Shown: positions 1 through 8,155 of the stretch, piece after piece
How positions within the stretch are numbered: position 1 is the stretch's first letter
Layout of the letters: the number at the start of each line of letters is the position of its first letter
Source: Euryarchaeota archaeon UBA463
Lineage (GTDB): Archaea; Thermoplasmatota; Poseidoniia; Poseidoniales; Thalassarchaeaceae
Reading direction: 5' to 3'
DNA length: 27,891 nt
Assembly: GCA_002501805.1 (NCBI GenBank)
Contig: DAOI01000006.1
Location: forward strand, 5,690-33,580
Made by a program: the position numbers and the translations under genes
The notes under the pieces: model-generated
Databases searched by the model: none
What the model saw: only the letters and a program-made list of their open reading frames with translations
Told to the model about the DNA's origin: nothing

Positions 1-16
1 CGTCTGAGTGGGCCGA

Positions 17-1363
17 TTAGAAGGTTGTCACTTCGGGCTCGGTATCGAAAGGCCCGCCTCGACTAGCGATTGACGCCTTTCTGTCGGGACCTACCCCAAT
101 GCTTACGATCGGAATGCCCGACAGTTCCTCTATTCTCCTGACATAAGACAGTGCCGCTTCAGGGAGAACCTCGTACCCTTGGCCCTCGCTTCTGGACAGC
201 TCGGCCATCGCTATCCACTCCTCTTCAGAGAGAGCGGGGAATCCTGGGTGTACCTCGTAGACCGGTTTGCACCTGGCTAGTTCCTCGCAACTGGTCGGCA
301 TGTGATCTACGGTCTGTCCGTCTAGCTCGTAACTGGTGCATATCTTCAACTCATCAAGGCCACCCAGCACGTCCAGTTTGGTGAGTACGATACCAGTGTA
401 TCCGTTCACCCTATGGCTGTCCGAGAGGGAGACCATGTCTATCCAACCTGTCCTTCTTGGCCTTCCAGTGGTAGTGCCGAACTCATGTCCGACCATTGCC
501 ATGTGATTGCCTGGGCCTTCCTCGTAGGGAAGCTCTGTGGGGAAGGGGCCGTTTCCTACCCGGGTGGTGTAGGCCTTGGAGATCCCGAAGCAGTTCTCTA
601 CATGCCCCGGGTGTATTCCAGCTCCATGGGTAGCGTTTGCCCTACTAGTCACCGAGGACGTGACGAAGGGATAGGTTCCTTGGTCGATATCTAGCATCGC
701 CCCCTGTGCGCCTTCCAGAAGTACATTCTCACCGTTCTCCAAGGCCATGTGAATCATCCTCCCGGTCTGTCTGATGGCATCTCCGTACCTCTCCAATACC
801 CACCTCAAATGAGATTCTAGATCCTCTTTCTCCACTCTATCTGATACGCCAACTGAGTCTAGCTGCTTATTCATCCTGGAGACGGTTTCTTCCACCTTTG
901 CATCGTCCTCGAGGAAGTATGGAATATCGACGAATCTGATGCCCACTCTCTCGATACGGTCCCTGTAGGCTGGTCCTATCCCCCTTCCTGTTGTGCCCAC
1001 TACCTTGTCAGCGCTATCGTACATCCTATGGAAAGGGAGTATCACTGACGCTCTCTCGCTGATGAACAGCCTCTCTCCCTCTGGCCTCTCATTTGTCAGG
1101 GCGTACCACCTGTCGAGCTCTTCCTCCAATACCCAAGGATCGATGACCATCCCATCTCCGAGAATAAGGTTACAGTTGGGAGAGGTAACTCCGGAGGGTA
1201 TCTGATGAAGCTTTAGCGTCGTATCTCCGAGTACGATTGTGTGGCCCGCATTGTTTCCTCCTTGGAACCTGACTGCCCATGTTGAGTCAGCGGCGAGTTG
1301 GTCTATGGCCTTGCCCTTGCCCTCATCCCCCCACTGGGCTCCGAGTACTACGCTGGCAGGCAC
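17..1363 (-). CDS. purA: Adenylosuccinate synthetase
   Basis: Joins IMP and aspartate using GTP to give adenylosuccinate, the first committed step of AMP synthesis, in the cytoplasm. The GDEGKGK nucleotide-binding loop lies about ten residues from the N terminus. QGGNNAGHT, the GRGIGPAYRDR region and a C-terminal GVGPDRKASI stretch follow, all typical of the family. I place the start at a GTG (1361-1363) because a perfect GGAGGT lies six bases upstream. That gives 448 aa, close to the family's usual 430-450. An upstream ATG at 1489 would add 42 unconserved residues and run into the rpl40e gene on the other strand. The gene is complete and ends in TAA 16 bases from the window edge. It diverges from rpl40e. 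Identity is secure; only the start is inferred. Confidence 0.97.
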   Translation of the reverse strand: MPASVVLGAQWGDEGKGKAIDQLAADSTWAVRFQGGNNAGHTIVLGDTTLKLHQIPSGVTSPNCNLILGDGMVIDPWVLEEELDRWYALTNERPEGERLFISERASVILPFHRMYDSADKVVGTTGRGIGPAYRDRIERVGIRFVDIPYFLEDDAKVEETVSRMNKQLDSVGVSDRVEKEDLESHLRWVLERYGDAIRQTGRMIHMALENGENVLLEGAQGAMLDIDQGTYPFVTSSVTSRANATHGAGIHPGHVENCFGISKAYTTRVGNGPFPTELPYEEGPGNHMAMVGHEFGTTTGRPRRTGWIDMVSLSDSHRVNGYTGIVLTKLDVLGGLDELKICTSYELDGQTVDHMPTSCEELARCKPVYEVHPGFPALSEEEWIAMAELSRSEGQGYEVLPEAALSYVRRIEELSGIPIVSIGVGPDRKASIASRGGPFDTEPEVTTF

Positions 1364-1369
1364 CGGACG

Positions 1370-1375
1370 ACCTCC
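1370..1375 (-). promoter_or_regulatory. Shine-Dalgarno GGAGGT of purA
   Basis: On the minus strand GGAGGT is followed by six bases and then GTG at 1363. This is the strongest ribosome binding site in the window. It decides the purA start in favour of the GTG over the upstream ATG. Confidence 0.75.
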
Positions 1376-1445
1376 AATGCAGGGGGTGTTTGAATGCTTT
1401 GGAAGAGAAAGGGCGATAGAGACACTGAAATTTGTCACGAAGTGG

Positions 1446-1452
1446 TTATGTA
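1446..1452 (+). promoter_or_regulatory. Weak TATA-like element before rpl40e
   Basis: The 111 bases between purA and rpl40e must hold two divergent promoters. An AT-rich TTATGTA sits about 26 bases before the rpl40e ATG, the right distance for a short-leader or leaderless archaeal transcript. It matches the consensus poorly and I see no clear BRE. I could not pick out a convincing purA promoter in the same interval. Confidence 0.22.
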
Positions 1453-1474
1453 GGGTTGGTAGGTCGGCGGGTTG

Positions 1475-1633
1475 ATGGCACAGAGGCACGCGGTAGCAGA
1501 GGCACGTCTACTGAAGAAGTGGATATGCATGAAGTGCTCTGCGACTCACAGGGGGGCAAAGGCTCCTCGGGCATGTAGGAAGTGTGGATACAAGAACTTC
1601 AGGCCGAAGGCCGCTGAGAGAAGGAAGACTTGA
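1475..1633 (+). CDS. rpl40e: 50S ribosomal protein L40e
   Basis: A 52-codon gene encoding a basic protein that begins MAQRHAVAEARLLKKW. It carries two Cys pairs, C18-x2-C21 and C34-x2-C37, the zinc-ribbon ligands of eL40, followed by the typical KCGYKNFRPKAAE ending. In archaea L40e is a free small large-subunit ribosomal protein, not fused to ubiquitin as in eukaryotes. The ATG fits the family length of about 50 aa. The gene diverges from purA and converges with the UPF0147 gene, with only two bases between the stop codons. It is easily missed because of its size, but the Cys spacing and tail make the call firm. Confidence 0.93.
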   Translation: MAQRHAVAEARLLKKWICMKCSATHRGAKAPRACRKCGYKNFRPKAAERRKT

Positions 1634-1635
1634 GT

Positions 1636-1914
1636 TCACTTGTTCCTCTTGTGCTCTGCCATTAAAGTCTCTAGGGCAGTCTGAATCTGCAGACAAAGCG
1701 GACCGTAGTGTATTGGTAGATTTGCGTCATTGAATATGTCATCGAGCTTTGAAGCTGTCATACCCAGCCTCACGTCCATATCTTTGCCCTTGTTGAGGAG
1801 CCATTGTTCTACTGCCTCCTTGGCAGAGGCCCTGATATTTCTGGGTACCTGCGTATCGTCTAACTGGCCCAGTACTTGGGCTATCTGCTGAATCCTGGTC
1901 TCGACGTCTGACAA
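1636..1914 (-). CDS. UPF0147 family protein
   Basis: A 92-aa, mostly helical protein. The stretch IQQIAQVLGQLDDTQVPRNI followed by RASAKEAVEQWLL is characteristic of the archaeal UPF0147 family, whose function is unknown. There is no signal peptide, membrane segment or metal motif. The start is a TTG at 1914 preceded by a GGTGGT-like ribosome binding site; no in-frame ATG occurs before the conserved region. It is the last gene of a minus-strand run after lonB and the asparaginase-like gene (53-base gap), and it converges with rpl40e. Co-transcription with lonB is an inference from strand and spacing. Family assignment is confident; a role cannot be given. Confidence 0.88.
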   Translation of the reverse strand: MSDVETRIQQIAQVLGQLDDTQVPRNIRASAKEAVEQWLLNKGKDMDVRLGMTASKLDDIFNDANLPIHYGPLCLQIQTALETLMAEHKRNK

Positions 1915-1967
1915 GTTACCACCAGCTCTTCGAGCAAAGGGCCCTCCTTAAGCGCATCCCCCTAGGG

Positions 1968-2759
1968 TTAGTCCTCGGTCCATGAAGCCCAAGGCATCAC
2001 AGTATTCGACAAACCGACTCCTGCTCCATCTTTGCCCAGCGCTATCAAGCCCACAGACGCACCGTCTGGTATTAGCTCGTTCAGCCCCCAACGCATCGCA
2101 TCCATCAGTGAGTCGCATTGTGGAGATTCTGCCCTACTACTGACCCTGTAGCTCAGAAGGGCCCTCGTAATGTCCTCTCCCTCGCCCGTTGCGGCCACTG
2201 ATCTGGTTTCATCGACCCAGAATCCTGATCCGGGGAGGGGGACATCGCCTACTCTCCCGGGTGGCCTGTGACTACAACCGCCAGTGCTGGTCGCACAGGC
2301 CATCGCCCCTGATGAGTCTCTGACGATTACCCCTACGGTATCTCCGTCTCCCTCAATCGGCTCCCTGCCCTCTACAGACCTATTTGCATGCCCCCTATTG
2401 TCGGCCCATTTTCTTGCCCCTAAGCCGGTGAGGCCGTTGATATTCTCGTCCAGAAGGTCGGCGGCGACTCGTATCGGGTTTGGCGTATCTGACATCGCTA
2501 TGACAAAACCTATCCTGCCATCACTGGTCTGTATAGACGCGTCGAGGAGGACTGAGCCATCATTCCTGAATACCCCTCCCGTTCCAGCGTTGAATACCGG
2601 ATCGTCCTCCAGAACAACACAGGCTTCGACTGCTGCCTCTATTGCGGAAGCCCCTGCTAGAAGTAGTTCCGTGGCTACGTCTACTGCCTTCTGTAGATTT
2701 TCTTGTCTTTCGGGGCCTGGTCCGGCTCCCCCGTGTGCGATGACTGCCATCTTACCCAT
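1968..2759 (-). CDS. Plant-type L-asparaginase / isoaspartyl aminopeptidase (Ntn hydrolase)
   Basis: A 263-aa N-terminal-nucleophile hydrolase of the asparaginase 2 family. Such enzymes cut themselves before a Thr, which becomes the nucleophile. They hydrolyse L-asparagine or, usually better, isoaspartyl peptides from damaged proteins. The N-terminal IAHGGAGPGPE, the GGDTVG-like site with the probable nucleophile at T141 (GDGD|TVGVIVRD), ATSTGG (156-161), and the substrate-loop sequence GRVGDVPLPGSG are all visible. The protein is slightly shorter than the usual 290-320 aa. Two ATGs, at 2759 and 2750, are possible starts. It lies 46 bases downstream of lonB on the same strand, so a role in protein quality control (removing isoaspartyl dipeptides left by proteolysis) is attractive but inferred. 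It is unrelated in fold to the asparaginase-II-like protein at 14013-15185. Confidence 0.9.
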   Translation of the reverse strand: MGKMAVIAHGGAGPGPERQENLQKAVDVATELLLAGASAIEAAVEACVVLEDDPVFNAGTGGVFRNDGSVLLDASIQTSDGRIGFVIAMSDTPNPIRVAADLLDENINGLTGLGARKWADNRGHANRSVEGREPIEGDGDTVGVIVRDSSGAMACATSTGGCSHRPPGRVGDVPLPGSGFWVDETRSVAATGEGEDITRALLSYRVSSRAESPQCDSLMDAMRWGLNELIPDGASVGLIALGKDGAGVGLSNTVMPWASWTED

Positions 2760-2805
2760 TGTCTGCCCCGCACTGCGTGACGGAGGAGGGACTTAGTTAG
2801 AACGG

Positions 2806-4860
2806 TCAGGCGGAGGGTTGCTTGTCATGCGGGGAGGAGAATGTATCAATCACATTCGCGAGCCTTTCTACCAAGCTTACCTTTTCTTCCGCACCGACCA
2901 AAGCATACTGCAGTACTTCGTCCAGGGAGTCGACTGGTCGTATGGTTACCATTGACTCATACTTCTCATCTATCAGAACGTCCTGAAGATTCGACCTAGG
3001 GATGATTATTGTCTCGATACCTGCCTTAGCGGCGGCTTCAATCTTAGCAGTAACCCCCCCTATCGGTAAAACCTCGCCTCTAACAGAGAGTGAACCGGTC
3101 ATAGCAAGATTCTGCTCGATGGGCACTCCTTCGAATGCGCTGATGATGGCAGTGGCCATTGTTATTGAAGCGCTGTCGCCATCAACATTGTGAGTACCTG
3201 GGAATTGTACATGCAGATCGAAATCCTTGATGTCTTTGCCAGTGAGCTTCTTCACCACTGCGCTGATGTTAGTTACGCTCTCCTTAGCCAGATCTGAAAG
3301 TCCTCCAGTCGCTATTACCTGTCCGGATCTTCCCTGGGAAGGCGTGACCATGGCCTCGACTGGGAGCACTACTCCTGAGAAGTCTGAAAGGCCACTATCG
3401 GCACCCAGTACTGCTAGTCCGTTCACCCTGCCAATTCTGGTTCCACGATTTACAAGCATCGCATACTCTGACTGCCTCTCGAGATACCTATCAGCTATTT
3501 GCTGTTCGAGCGGTTTCGCGATTGCCCTGGCTCTGGATATGTGTTCAGCTCTTACCAGCTCGGCACCTTCCTCGGACGCTAAATCACCGGCGATCCTGAC
3601 TAATCCGCCAAGCTCCCTTAGCCTTAGTGAAAGCCTACCCCTTCTACCGCTTCTTCTCTGAGCTTCCTTTAGAATGAGCCCTATCGACTCCCTATTGAAA
3701 TGAGGTATTGCTCTGCCGGACTCCTTCCCTTTCTCATTCTTGACCTCTTGAGCAATGAATCTCACTAGCCTTCTCCTGTTCCTCTCGGTGTCCCTCATAT
3801 CTGTATTCACGTATACCTCGTAACCGTATCCCCTGATCCTACTCCTGAGAGCCGGATGCATCTGCTGGATGCTATCGAGGTTTCCTGCGGCTACAAGAAT
3901 GAAGTTAGTAGGGACTGGCTCTGACTTGGTGAGTGCCCCAGAGGACCTCTCAGAGCGACCGCTGATGGATAGTTCCCCTTCTTGCATAGCCACCAGCAGT
4001 GCCTGTTGCTCCTCCATCCTGAGCATCCTAATCTCATCAATGTAGAGTACACCCTTGTTTGCCCTGTGGACAGCCCCTGGCTCGACTCTCTCATGAGCAG
4101 GAGTGGCTAGGTCAGCACCTGACTGGAATGGATCGTGTCTGACGTCTCCGAGAAGGGCTCCTGCAAGAGTCCCAGTGGCGTCTATGAATGGCGGATCGTC
4201 ATTTCTGCCTCTCTTTATGAGGAGTTTTGGTATGTTAGACTCATCTCCTGCTGTGAGTCTGGTCCTGAGGAAGAAGTATCCAAAAATTAGCAGGAATGCA
4301 CCAAAAATAAGGGTCATGATATCCCCTGTCTGTAACACTGCAAGAAGAAGCGCGGCGCCGATTACCATTACTACAAACAGTAGGGTTCTGTTGGTCCTCT
4401 CCCTCTGAATCCTAATCTGGGCCTTTCTCTCAGATATGATAGCGGAACCTCTGCCGGCGGGAACTGTGCGAACCCTGGGTTCGTTCTCATCTTCCATATT
4501 CCTGTACACGAGAACATCTTCCATACTGTCCTTGGGGAGAAACTCTGTCATTGACCTGGCTAGCATCGATTTACCTGTACCTGGTTCACCGACCATTATC
4601 ATGTGCCTTCTTTGCTCAGCGGCCTTTCTTACCACTATGGAAGCCGCTTCTTGGCCGATTACTTGGTCGACGAGATTCTCTGGGATTGGGACTTCCTCCG
4701 TGGAAGACACTTTCAGGTCTAAAACCCACTCTTCAACGGGAATATCGCATATAGGGTCCTTGTCCTCCCCGACTCCGAATGCGGGGCCTTCTTCCCACGT
4801 ATCGAGGTTGTCATTGACATCTAACTCATCATTTGAGCCGGTCTGATCCTCATCTCCCAT
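2806..4860 (-). CDS. lonB: Archaeal membrane-bound ATP-dependent Lon protease
   Basis: A 684-aa LonB. The AAA+ module has Walker A GEPGTGKS (91-98) and Walker B VLYIDEI (271-277). Two adjacent hydrophobic helices (about 160-176 and 181-199) are inserted between them, the hallmark of archaeal LonB, which is anchored to the inner face of the membrane. The C-terminal protease domain carries the catalytic Ser in DGDSAS (S563) and the catalytic Lys in GGVTAKIEAA (K606). The bacterial N-terminal LAN domain is absent, as expected. The N terminus is acidic. The ATG at 4860 has a GAGG-containing leader. Archaeal LonB degrades misfolded and some regulatory or membrane proteins. The asparaginase-like and UPF0147 genes follow on the same strand. 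Confidence 0.97.
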   Translation of the reverse strand: MGDEDQTGSNDELDVNDNLDTWEEGPAFGVGEDKDPICDIPVEEWVLDLKVSSTEEVPIPENLVDQVIGQEAASIVVRKAAEQRRHMIMVGEPGTGKSMLARSMTEFLPKDSMEDVLVYRNMEDENEPRVRTVPAGRGSAIISERKAQIRIQRERTNRTLLFVVMVIGAALLLAVLQTGDIMTLIFGAFLLIFGYFFLRTRLTAGDESNIPKLLIKRGRNDDPPFIDATGTLAGALLGDVRHDPFQSGADLATPAHERVEPGAVHRANKGVLYIDEIRMLRMEEQQALLVAMQEGELSISGRSERSSGALTKSEPVPTNFILVAAGNLDSIQQMHPALRSRIRGYGYEVYVNTDMRDTERNRRRLVRFIAQEVKNEKGKESGRAIPHFNRESIGLILKEAQRRSGRRGRLSLRLRELGGLVRIAGDLASEEGAELVRAEHISRARAIAKPLEQQIADRYLERQSEYAMLVNRGTRIGRVNGLAVLGADSGLSDFSGVVLPVEAMVTPSQGRSGQVIATGGLSDLAKESVTNISAVVKKLTGKDIKDFDLHVQFPGTHNVDGDSASITMATAIISAFEGVPIEQNLAMTGSLSVRGEVLPIGGVTAKIEAAAKAGIETIIIPRSNLQDVLIDEKYESMVTIRPVDSLDEVLQYALVGAEEKVSLVERLANVIDTFSSPHDKQPSA

Positions 4861-4888
4861 TGACTTGCCTCATACCACCCTGACGATA

Positions 4889-4906
4889 GCACCTTCTTGA
4901 AGGTGC
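4889..4906. repeat. Small inverted repeat between lonB and the surface-protein gene
   Basis: GCACCTT-CTTG-AAGGTGC is a perfect 7-bp stem with a 4-base loop in the 74-base gap. It lies upstream of lonB and downstream of the surface-protein stop. It could be an operator for lonB or part of the end of the upstream transcript. Only the symmetry is observed. Confidence 0.4.
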
Positions 4907-4922
4907 GTTAGTCGCGTTGGCG

Positions 4923-4929
4923 AAAAAAA
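4923..4929 (-). terminator. T-run terminator of the surface-protein transcript
   Basis: On the minus strand a run of seven T lies five bases after the stop codon of the 1059-aa surface protein. Archaeal RNA polymerase terminates at such T-runs without needing a hairpin. It would separate the surface-protein transcript from lonB. Confidence 0.55.
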
Positions 4930-4934
4930 GAGCG

Positions 4935-7900
4935 TCATCTATCTCTAGAATTGACGCCACCATAGAATTTTTCCAGATACTCCTCCCCATAGTAATGCCA
5001 CTGTTCCATGGTCCACCCCGGAGGAAGTCCCCCCGGAGGTAGAGGAGCGATAATGGGCGGTGGAGGAGGGGGTGACGAGCTCTTGACGGGCATTGAATGA
5101 ATAGCAGTCGGCGGAGATTCATCGGTTACAGTATGGGGTTCATGATGGAGGATGGAGTTCCCCTTGGAACCCCTCCTAAAGACAGAGTTGATGCCTATGA
5201 TTATGGCAACTAGCGAAATCAGAGCGACTACAGAAGCTCCCACTAGTAATATGGCGTCAGAAGAACCCTCATCTGTACTGGGCTTGTCACCGGTAGATTG
5301 GCTTTGATCGTCTTCTTGCGTGGACACAGCATCGTACTTCATCTGCTCAGGTGTCCTCCTATCGAAGCCGTTTTCGTCGACTGCATGGACACTGAGTGTG
5401 AAGTAATCCCCGGTACTGAGGCCACTCCCTGTGACTGGAAGAATGATGAATGGGCCCAAACTGAATGATGAACCAGCACTGTGGCAAATCCCTGTTATCC
5501 TGTTACAAACAGTCCATGTGACCCTGACATCACTCAGTTGCTCTTCACCTATGTTTGAAATCACCACAGTGGGCGTAGAGCCGATGTCGAATGAGTCTAC
5601 CTCTACCACGAAATTTTCTTCCCAGTCAAGTGGTATGTCATCCACGATTGTGTAGGTCAGTGAGACTGTAGAGGATGCCCCATGGCGGTCCTCGGCAGTG
5701 ATTTTTATGCTGTCTGAGCCTTCCTCGGGCCAGTCAGCAGACATAATTCCGGTCAGGGGGTCGTAATACACCGCACCCGGATAATAGCTAGTCGCGGTAA
5801 TCCAAATCTCTTCATCTGGATCATCTATATCTGTGATTCTGCTGATCAGGTCTATTTCTATGGGAGCTCCTAGCTTGAGTGTGACATCATCGATGCCCGA
5901 GGTATCGATAATAGGTGCGTCATTGACGTTTAGAACGTGGAAAGATAGAGTCGTATCGGAGGACTTGTCGCCATCACTAGCCCTGAGGGAGATCTCAACG
6001 AGACCGTTTGAGTCATCATCCAGTGAGTTGACATTGATAGTTTGACCGAAAATACTAGCTTCCACTAGATTTTCATCGGATACCGATAATATTTCCACTG
6101 TCACCCCCGAAACCGGTACCACTTGGCCGTTGTTGTTGGTGTCGGAGAGATAGTCAGTGAGGCCTAGGCTGGCGGACCCACCTTCATGGAAGGACTGGAT
6201 GGGTATAGATGACCACCTTGGCGCGCCGTTCTCCACTACATTGAACATCATCATTCCCGTATTAGCCTCATCTCCATCGTGAACGGTAACTTGTATGCCC
6301 TGGGGGATTGGTGAGCCTTGGCTATCGAGCAATAGATTATCGAATCTTACCTCTATCTCAAGAGAAGAAGGATTCCATGCCAAGAACTCCGGCTCGGAGC
6401 TCGAGATTTCTAAATTGAAAAGAGAGGTTTCGGCATCGGAAACTAGTCCTACAACTGATACCATCTCAGTGGTCTGTACCTTAACAGTGGGGACCCCAGC
6501 ATAAGTCATATCGCTATTACCAAGTACTCTTGGAAGGGAGTTTTGTAGATAGAAGGCGTCCTCTGAGGTTAGCCAGTCGCTTGTCTGCCCAGAGGAGTCA
6601 GTCCACATGATCCTCAGGTCATAGTACCCCATTGTAGCATCCAAGGGGGTGTCGATATCGAAAGAATGTCTAGCATTATCCCCCAAACCAACGATAGCGT
6701 GGTTGGTGACCCAATCATTGCTCCATGTTGAAGAGGAAGAGGGAGAATACTGCAAAGTGGGTTGCATTGTATTGATATCATCAACTAGATCATTGGAGAT
6801 TGCTGATACCTCGAAGCTGACCGCTGACCCCCTGTCTACTGAAGTTGAGCTACTTGAAGAAGGCTGACTGGCGGTTGGTGGCATGTCATGAAGAGCCGCC
6901 GCGTCTGACAAATCATTGGAAGGAGCTCGGTCTCCAGAATTTCCAGAAATCTTCGCTCTGATTGTAGTTGACCCGAGCGCAGTGATATCTATCCCCGAGG
7001 TATCCAAGAAAGCATTGTATGTCTGGGAACCGCCTACTGAGAAATCTCCAATATTGAAGTTAGATATCTCAATCTCTGACAGACCATCCATCCAACTGAT
7101 CGATAGTTGCCCCCCTCCATCATACTCCTCAACTCCATTGTTGGAAACCCTGCAAGATATATCTAGGACATCTCCTGTGACAAATCCTGAGTTGCCGTTT
7201 CTGTTTGAAATCGTTATTTCGTCCACTCCTATGTCAACCAGAGGGATCATATCCAAATCTACAGCAGAAAGGAAGTTGTTGTAGGTGGTGTGAGGACCAT
7301 CCATCAAGGCGAAAACAGGCCAGAAATTCTCAAACTGGCTGTATCCACCACCGGCCCTGACAGCACTTAGTGGAACTTGCCATGAGCTCTCAACTGGGGC
7401 ATTGGGAGTTAATGTAAGTTGTTCGAAACCATTGTTGTGACTGGCCAGCATCCATTCTCTGAAACTATGATGAGGCTTTACTCCATTGTCATATGAATCA
7501 GGACTGACCTTCTCAGTGATCGCTGCATAAAGGAAAACAGATACTGAACTAAGAGAGCCCGTATACATCGAGTTTACAGTGACAGTTACTTGGTCTGAAG
7601 ACTGGTCGTACTGGGTCTCCAGCTGCATGGCGTAGTTTGATGTGTCAGAATCCATGCAACCGCCGTTTGAATAATCTGAATCATAGTAGTTTGAACCCCC
7701 TGCTCCGACTTTGTAACACGTTCCGGTTTGCTTGTCGGCAAACGAAAATACGGGAATTCCGGAAGCGGCTGCTGAGACATGGCTTCGACGGTTGATTGGA
7801 CTATCATCCGGATAGCCACCAGAGCTGGACTGGAAAAACGAAACAAAGGTAAAATCTTCTGGATTGGAGGTTTTGAGATTATCTAGAGAGGGGGATGCGC

Positions 7901-8114
7901 TACTCATGCATGGACCACACCAGTGGGCACCCACATATTCTCCGAAAACGGGATGCCCGGGGCTTGTTGCAAACATCTTTGCTTCAATCTGCTCCAATTC
8001 TTGCCTATCTTGCGTATCTTCTTCCACAATACATAAGGATACGAAACAAGACAAAATCATCAGGGAAACTAACGTCAAAGAAGAAACCAAGGCATAGGGC
8101 GTAGTATTCCTCAT
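4935..8114 (-). CDS. Large membrane-anchored surface protein with N-terminal thioredoxin-like domain
   Basis: A 1059-aa exported protein. After a hydrophobic signal segment (about residues 7-28) comes a thioredoxin-like domain with WCGPC (C66, C69) and a later SGIPVF that fits the cis-Pro loop. The long middle is Ser/Asp-rich beta-sandwich sequence. It includes cadherin/Ig-like units with phrases such as LRASDGD, NVNDAP and ITDIDDPDE. One membrane helix (ILLVGASVVALISLVAIIIG) follows near the C terminus, then a cytoplasmic Pro-rich tail ending in PPGWTMEQWHYYGEEYLEKF. I predict an extracellular disulfide reductase/isomerase or redox sensor held on the cell surface. I chose ATG 8114 rather than ATG 8147 because a TATA box lies 25-30 bases before it and would fall inside the longer reading frame. 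Substrate unknown. Confidence 0.85.
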   Translation of the reverse strand: MRNTTPYALVSSLTLVSLMILSCFVSLCIVEEDTQDRQELEQIEAKMFATSPGHPVFGEYVGAHWCGPCMSSASPSLDNLKTSNPEDFTFVSFFQSSSGGYPDDSPINRRSHVSAAASGIPVFSFADKQTGTCYKVGAGGSNYYDSDYSNGGCMDSDTSNYAMQLETQYDQSSDQVTVTVNSMYTGSLSSVSVFLYAAITEKVSPDSYDNGVKPHHSFREWMLASHNNGFEQLTLTPNAPVESSWQVPLSAVRAGGGYSQFENFWPVFALMDGPHTTYNNFLSAVDLDMIPLVDIGVDEITISNRNGNSGFVTGDVLDISCRVSNNGVEEYDGGGQLSISWMDGLSEIEISNFNIGDFSVGGSQTYNAFLDTSGIDITALGSTTIRAKISGNSGDRAPSNDLSDAAALHDMPPTASQPSSSSSTSVDRGSAVSFEVSAISNDLVDDINTMQPTLQYSPSSSSTWSNDWVTNHAIVGLGDNARHSFDIDTPLDATMGYYDLRIMWTDSSGQTSDWLTSEDAFYLQNSLPRVLGNSDMTYAGVPTVKVQTTEMVSVVGLVSDAETSLFNLEISSSEPEFLAWNPSSLEIEVRFDNLLLDSQGSPIPQGIQVTVHDGDEANTGMMMFNVVENGAPRWSSIPIQSFHEGGSASLGLTDYLSDTNNNGQVVPVSGVTVEILSVSDENLVEASIFGQTINVNSLDDDSNGLVEISLRASDGDKSSDTTLSFHVLNVNDAPIIDTSGIDDVTLKLGAPIEIDLISRITDIDDPDEEIWITATSYYPGAVYYDPLTGIMSADWPEEGSDSIKITAEDRHGASSTVSLTYTIVDDIPLDWEENFVVEVDSFDIGSTPTVVISNIGEEQLSDVRVTWTVCNRITGICHSAGSSFSLGPFIILPVTGSGLSTGDYFTLSVHAVDENGFDRRTPEQMKYDAVSTQEDDQSQSTGDKPSTDEGSSDAILLVGASVVALISLVAIIIGINSVFRRGSKGNSILHHEPHTVTDESPPTAIHSMPVKSSSPPPPPPIIAPLPPGGLPPGWTMEQWHYYGEEYLEKFYGGVNSRDR

Positions 8115-8138
8115 TGTGTTAAACGAGGTGAATCGTGG

Positions 8139-8144
8139 TATAAT
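8139..8144. promoter_or_regulatory. TATA box in the divergent surface-protein / trmI promoter
   Basis: The sequence GGTATAATC reads GATTATACC on the minus strand. Measured from ATG 8114 (minus), the box lies at -25 to -30, ideal for a leaderless archaeal mRNA. On the plus strand it lies only 12-17 bases before the trmI ATG at 8156. It therefore fits the surface gene well. It would serve trmI only if that start lies further downstream. Confidence 0.5.
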
Positions 8145-8155
8145 CATGTTCCTTA

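Noticed and set aside
1364..1489. N-terminal 42-aa extension of PurA from the ATG at 1489
   Set aside because: It lies before a GGAGGT plus GTG start, lacks family similarity and overlaps rpl40e on the opposite strand.
2284..2796. 170-codon plus-strand frame opposite the asparaginase gene
   Set aside because: It is antisense to a clear family member, with low-complexity Ser/Pro/Thr composition typical of a shadow frame.
4103..4846. Plus-strand frames of 101 and 136 codons opposite lonB
   Set aside because: The minus strand encodes complete Walker and protease motifs; the opposite frames have no recognisable features.
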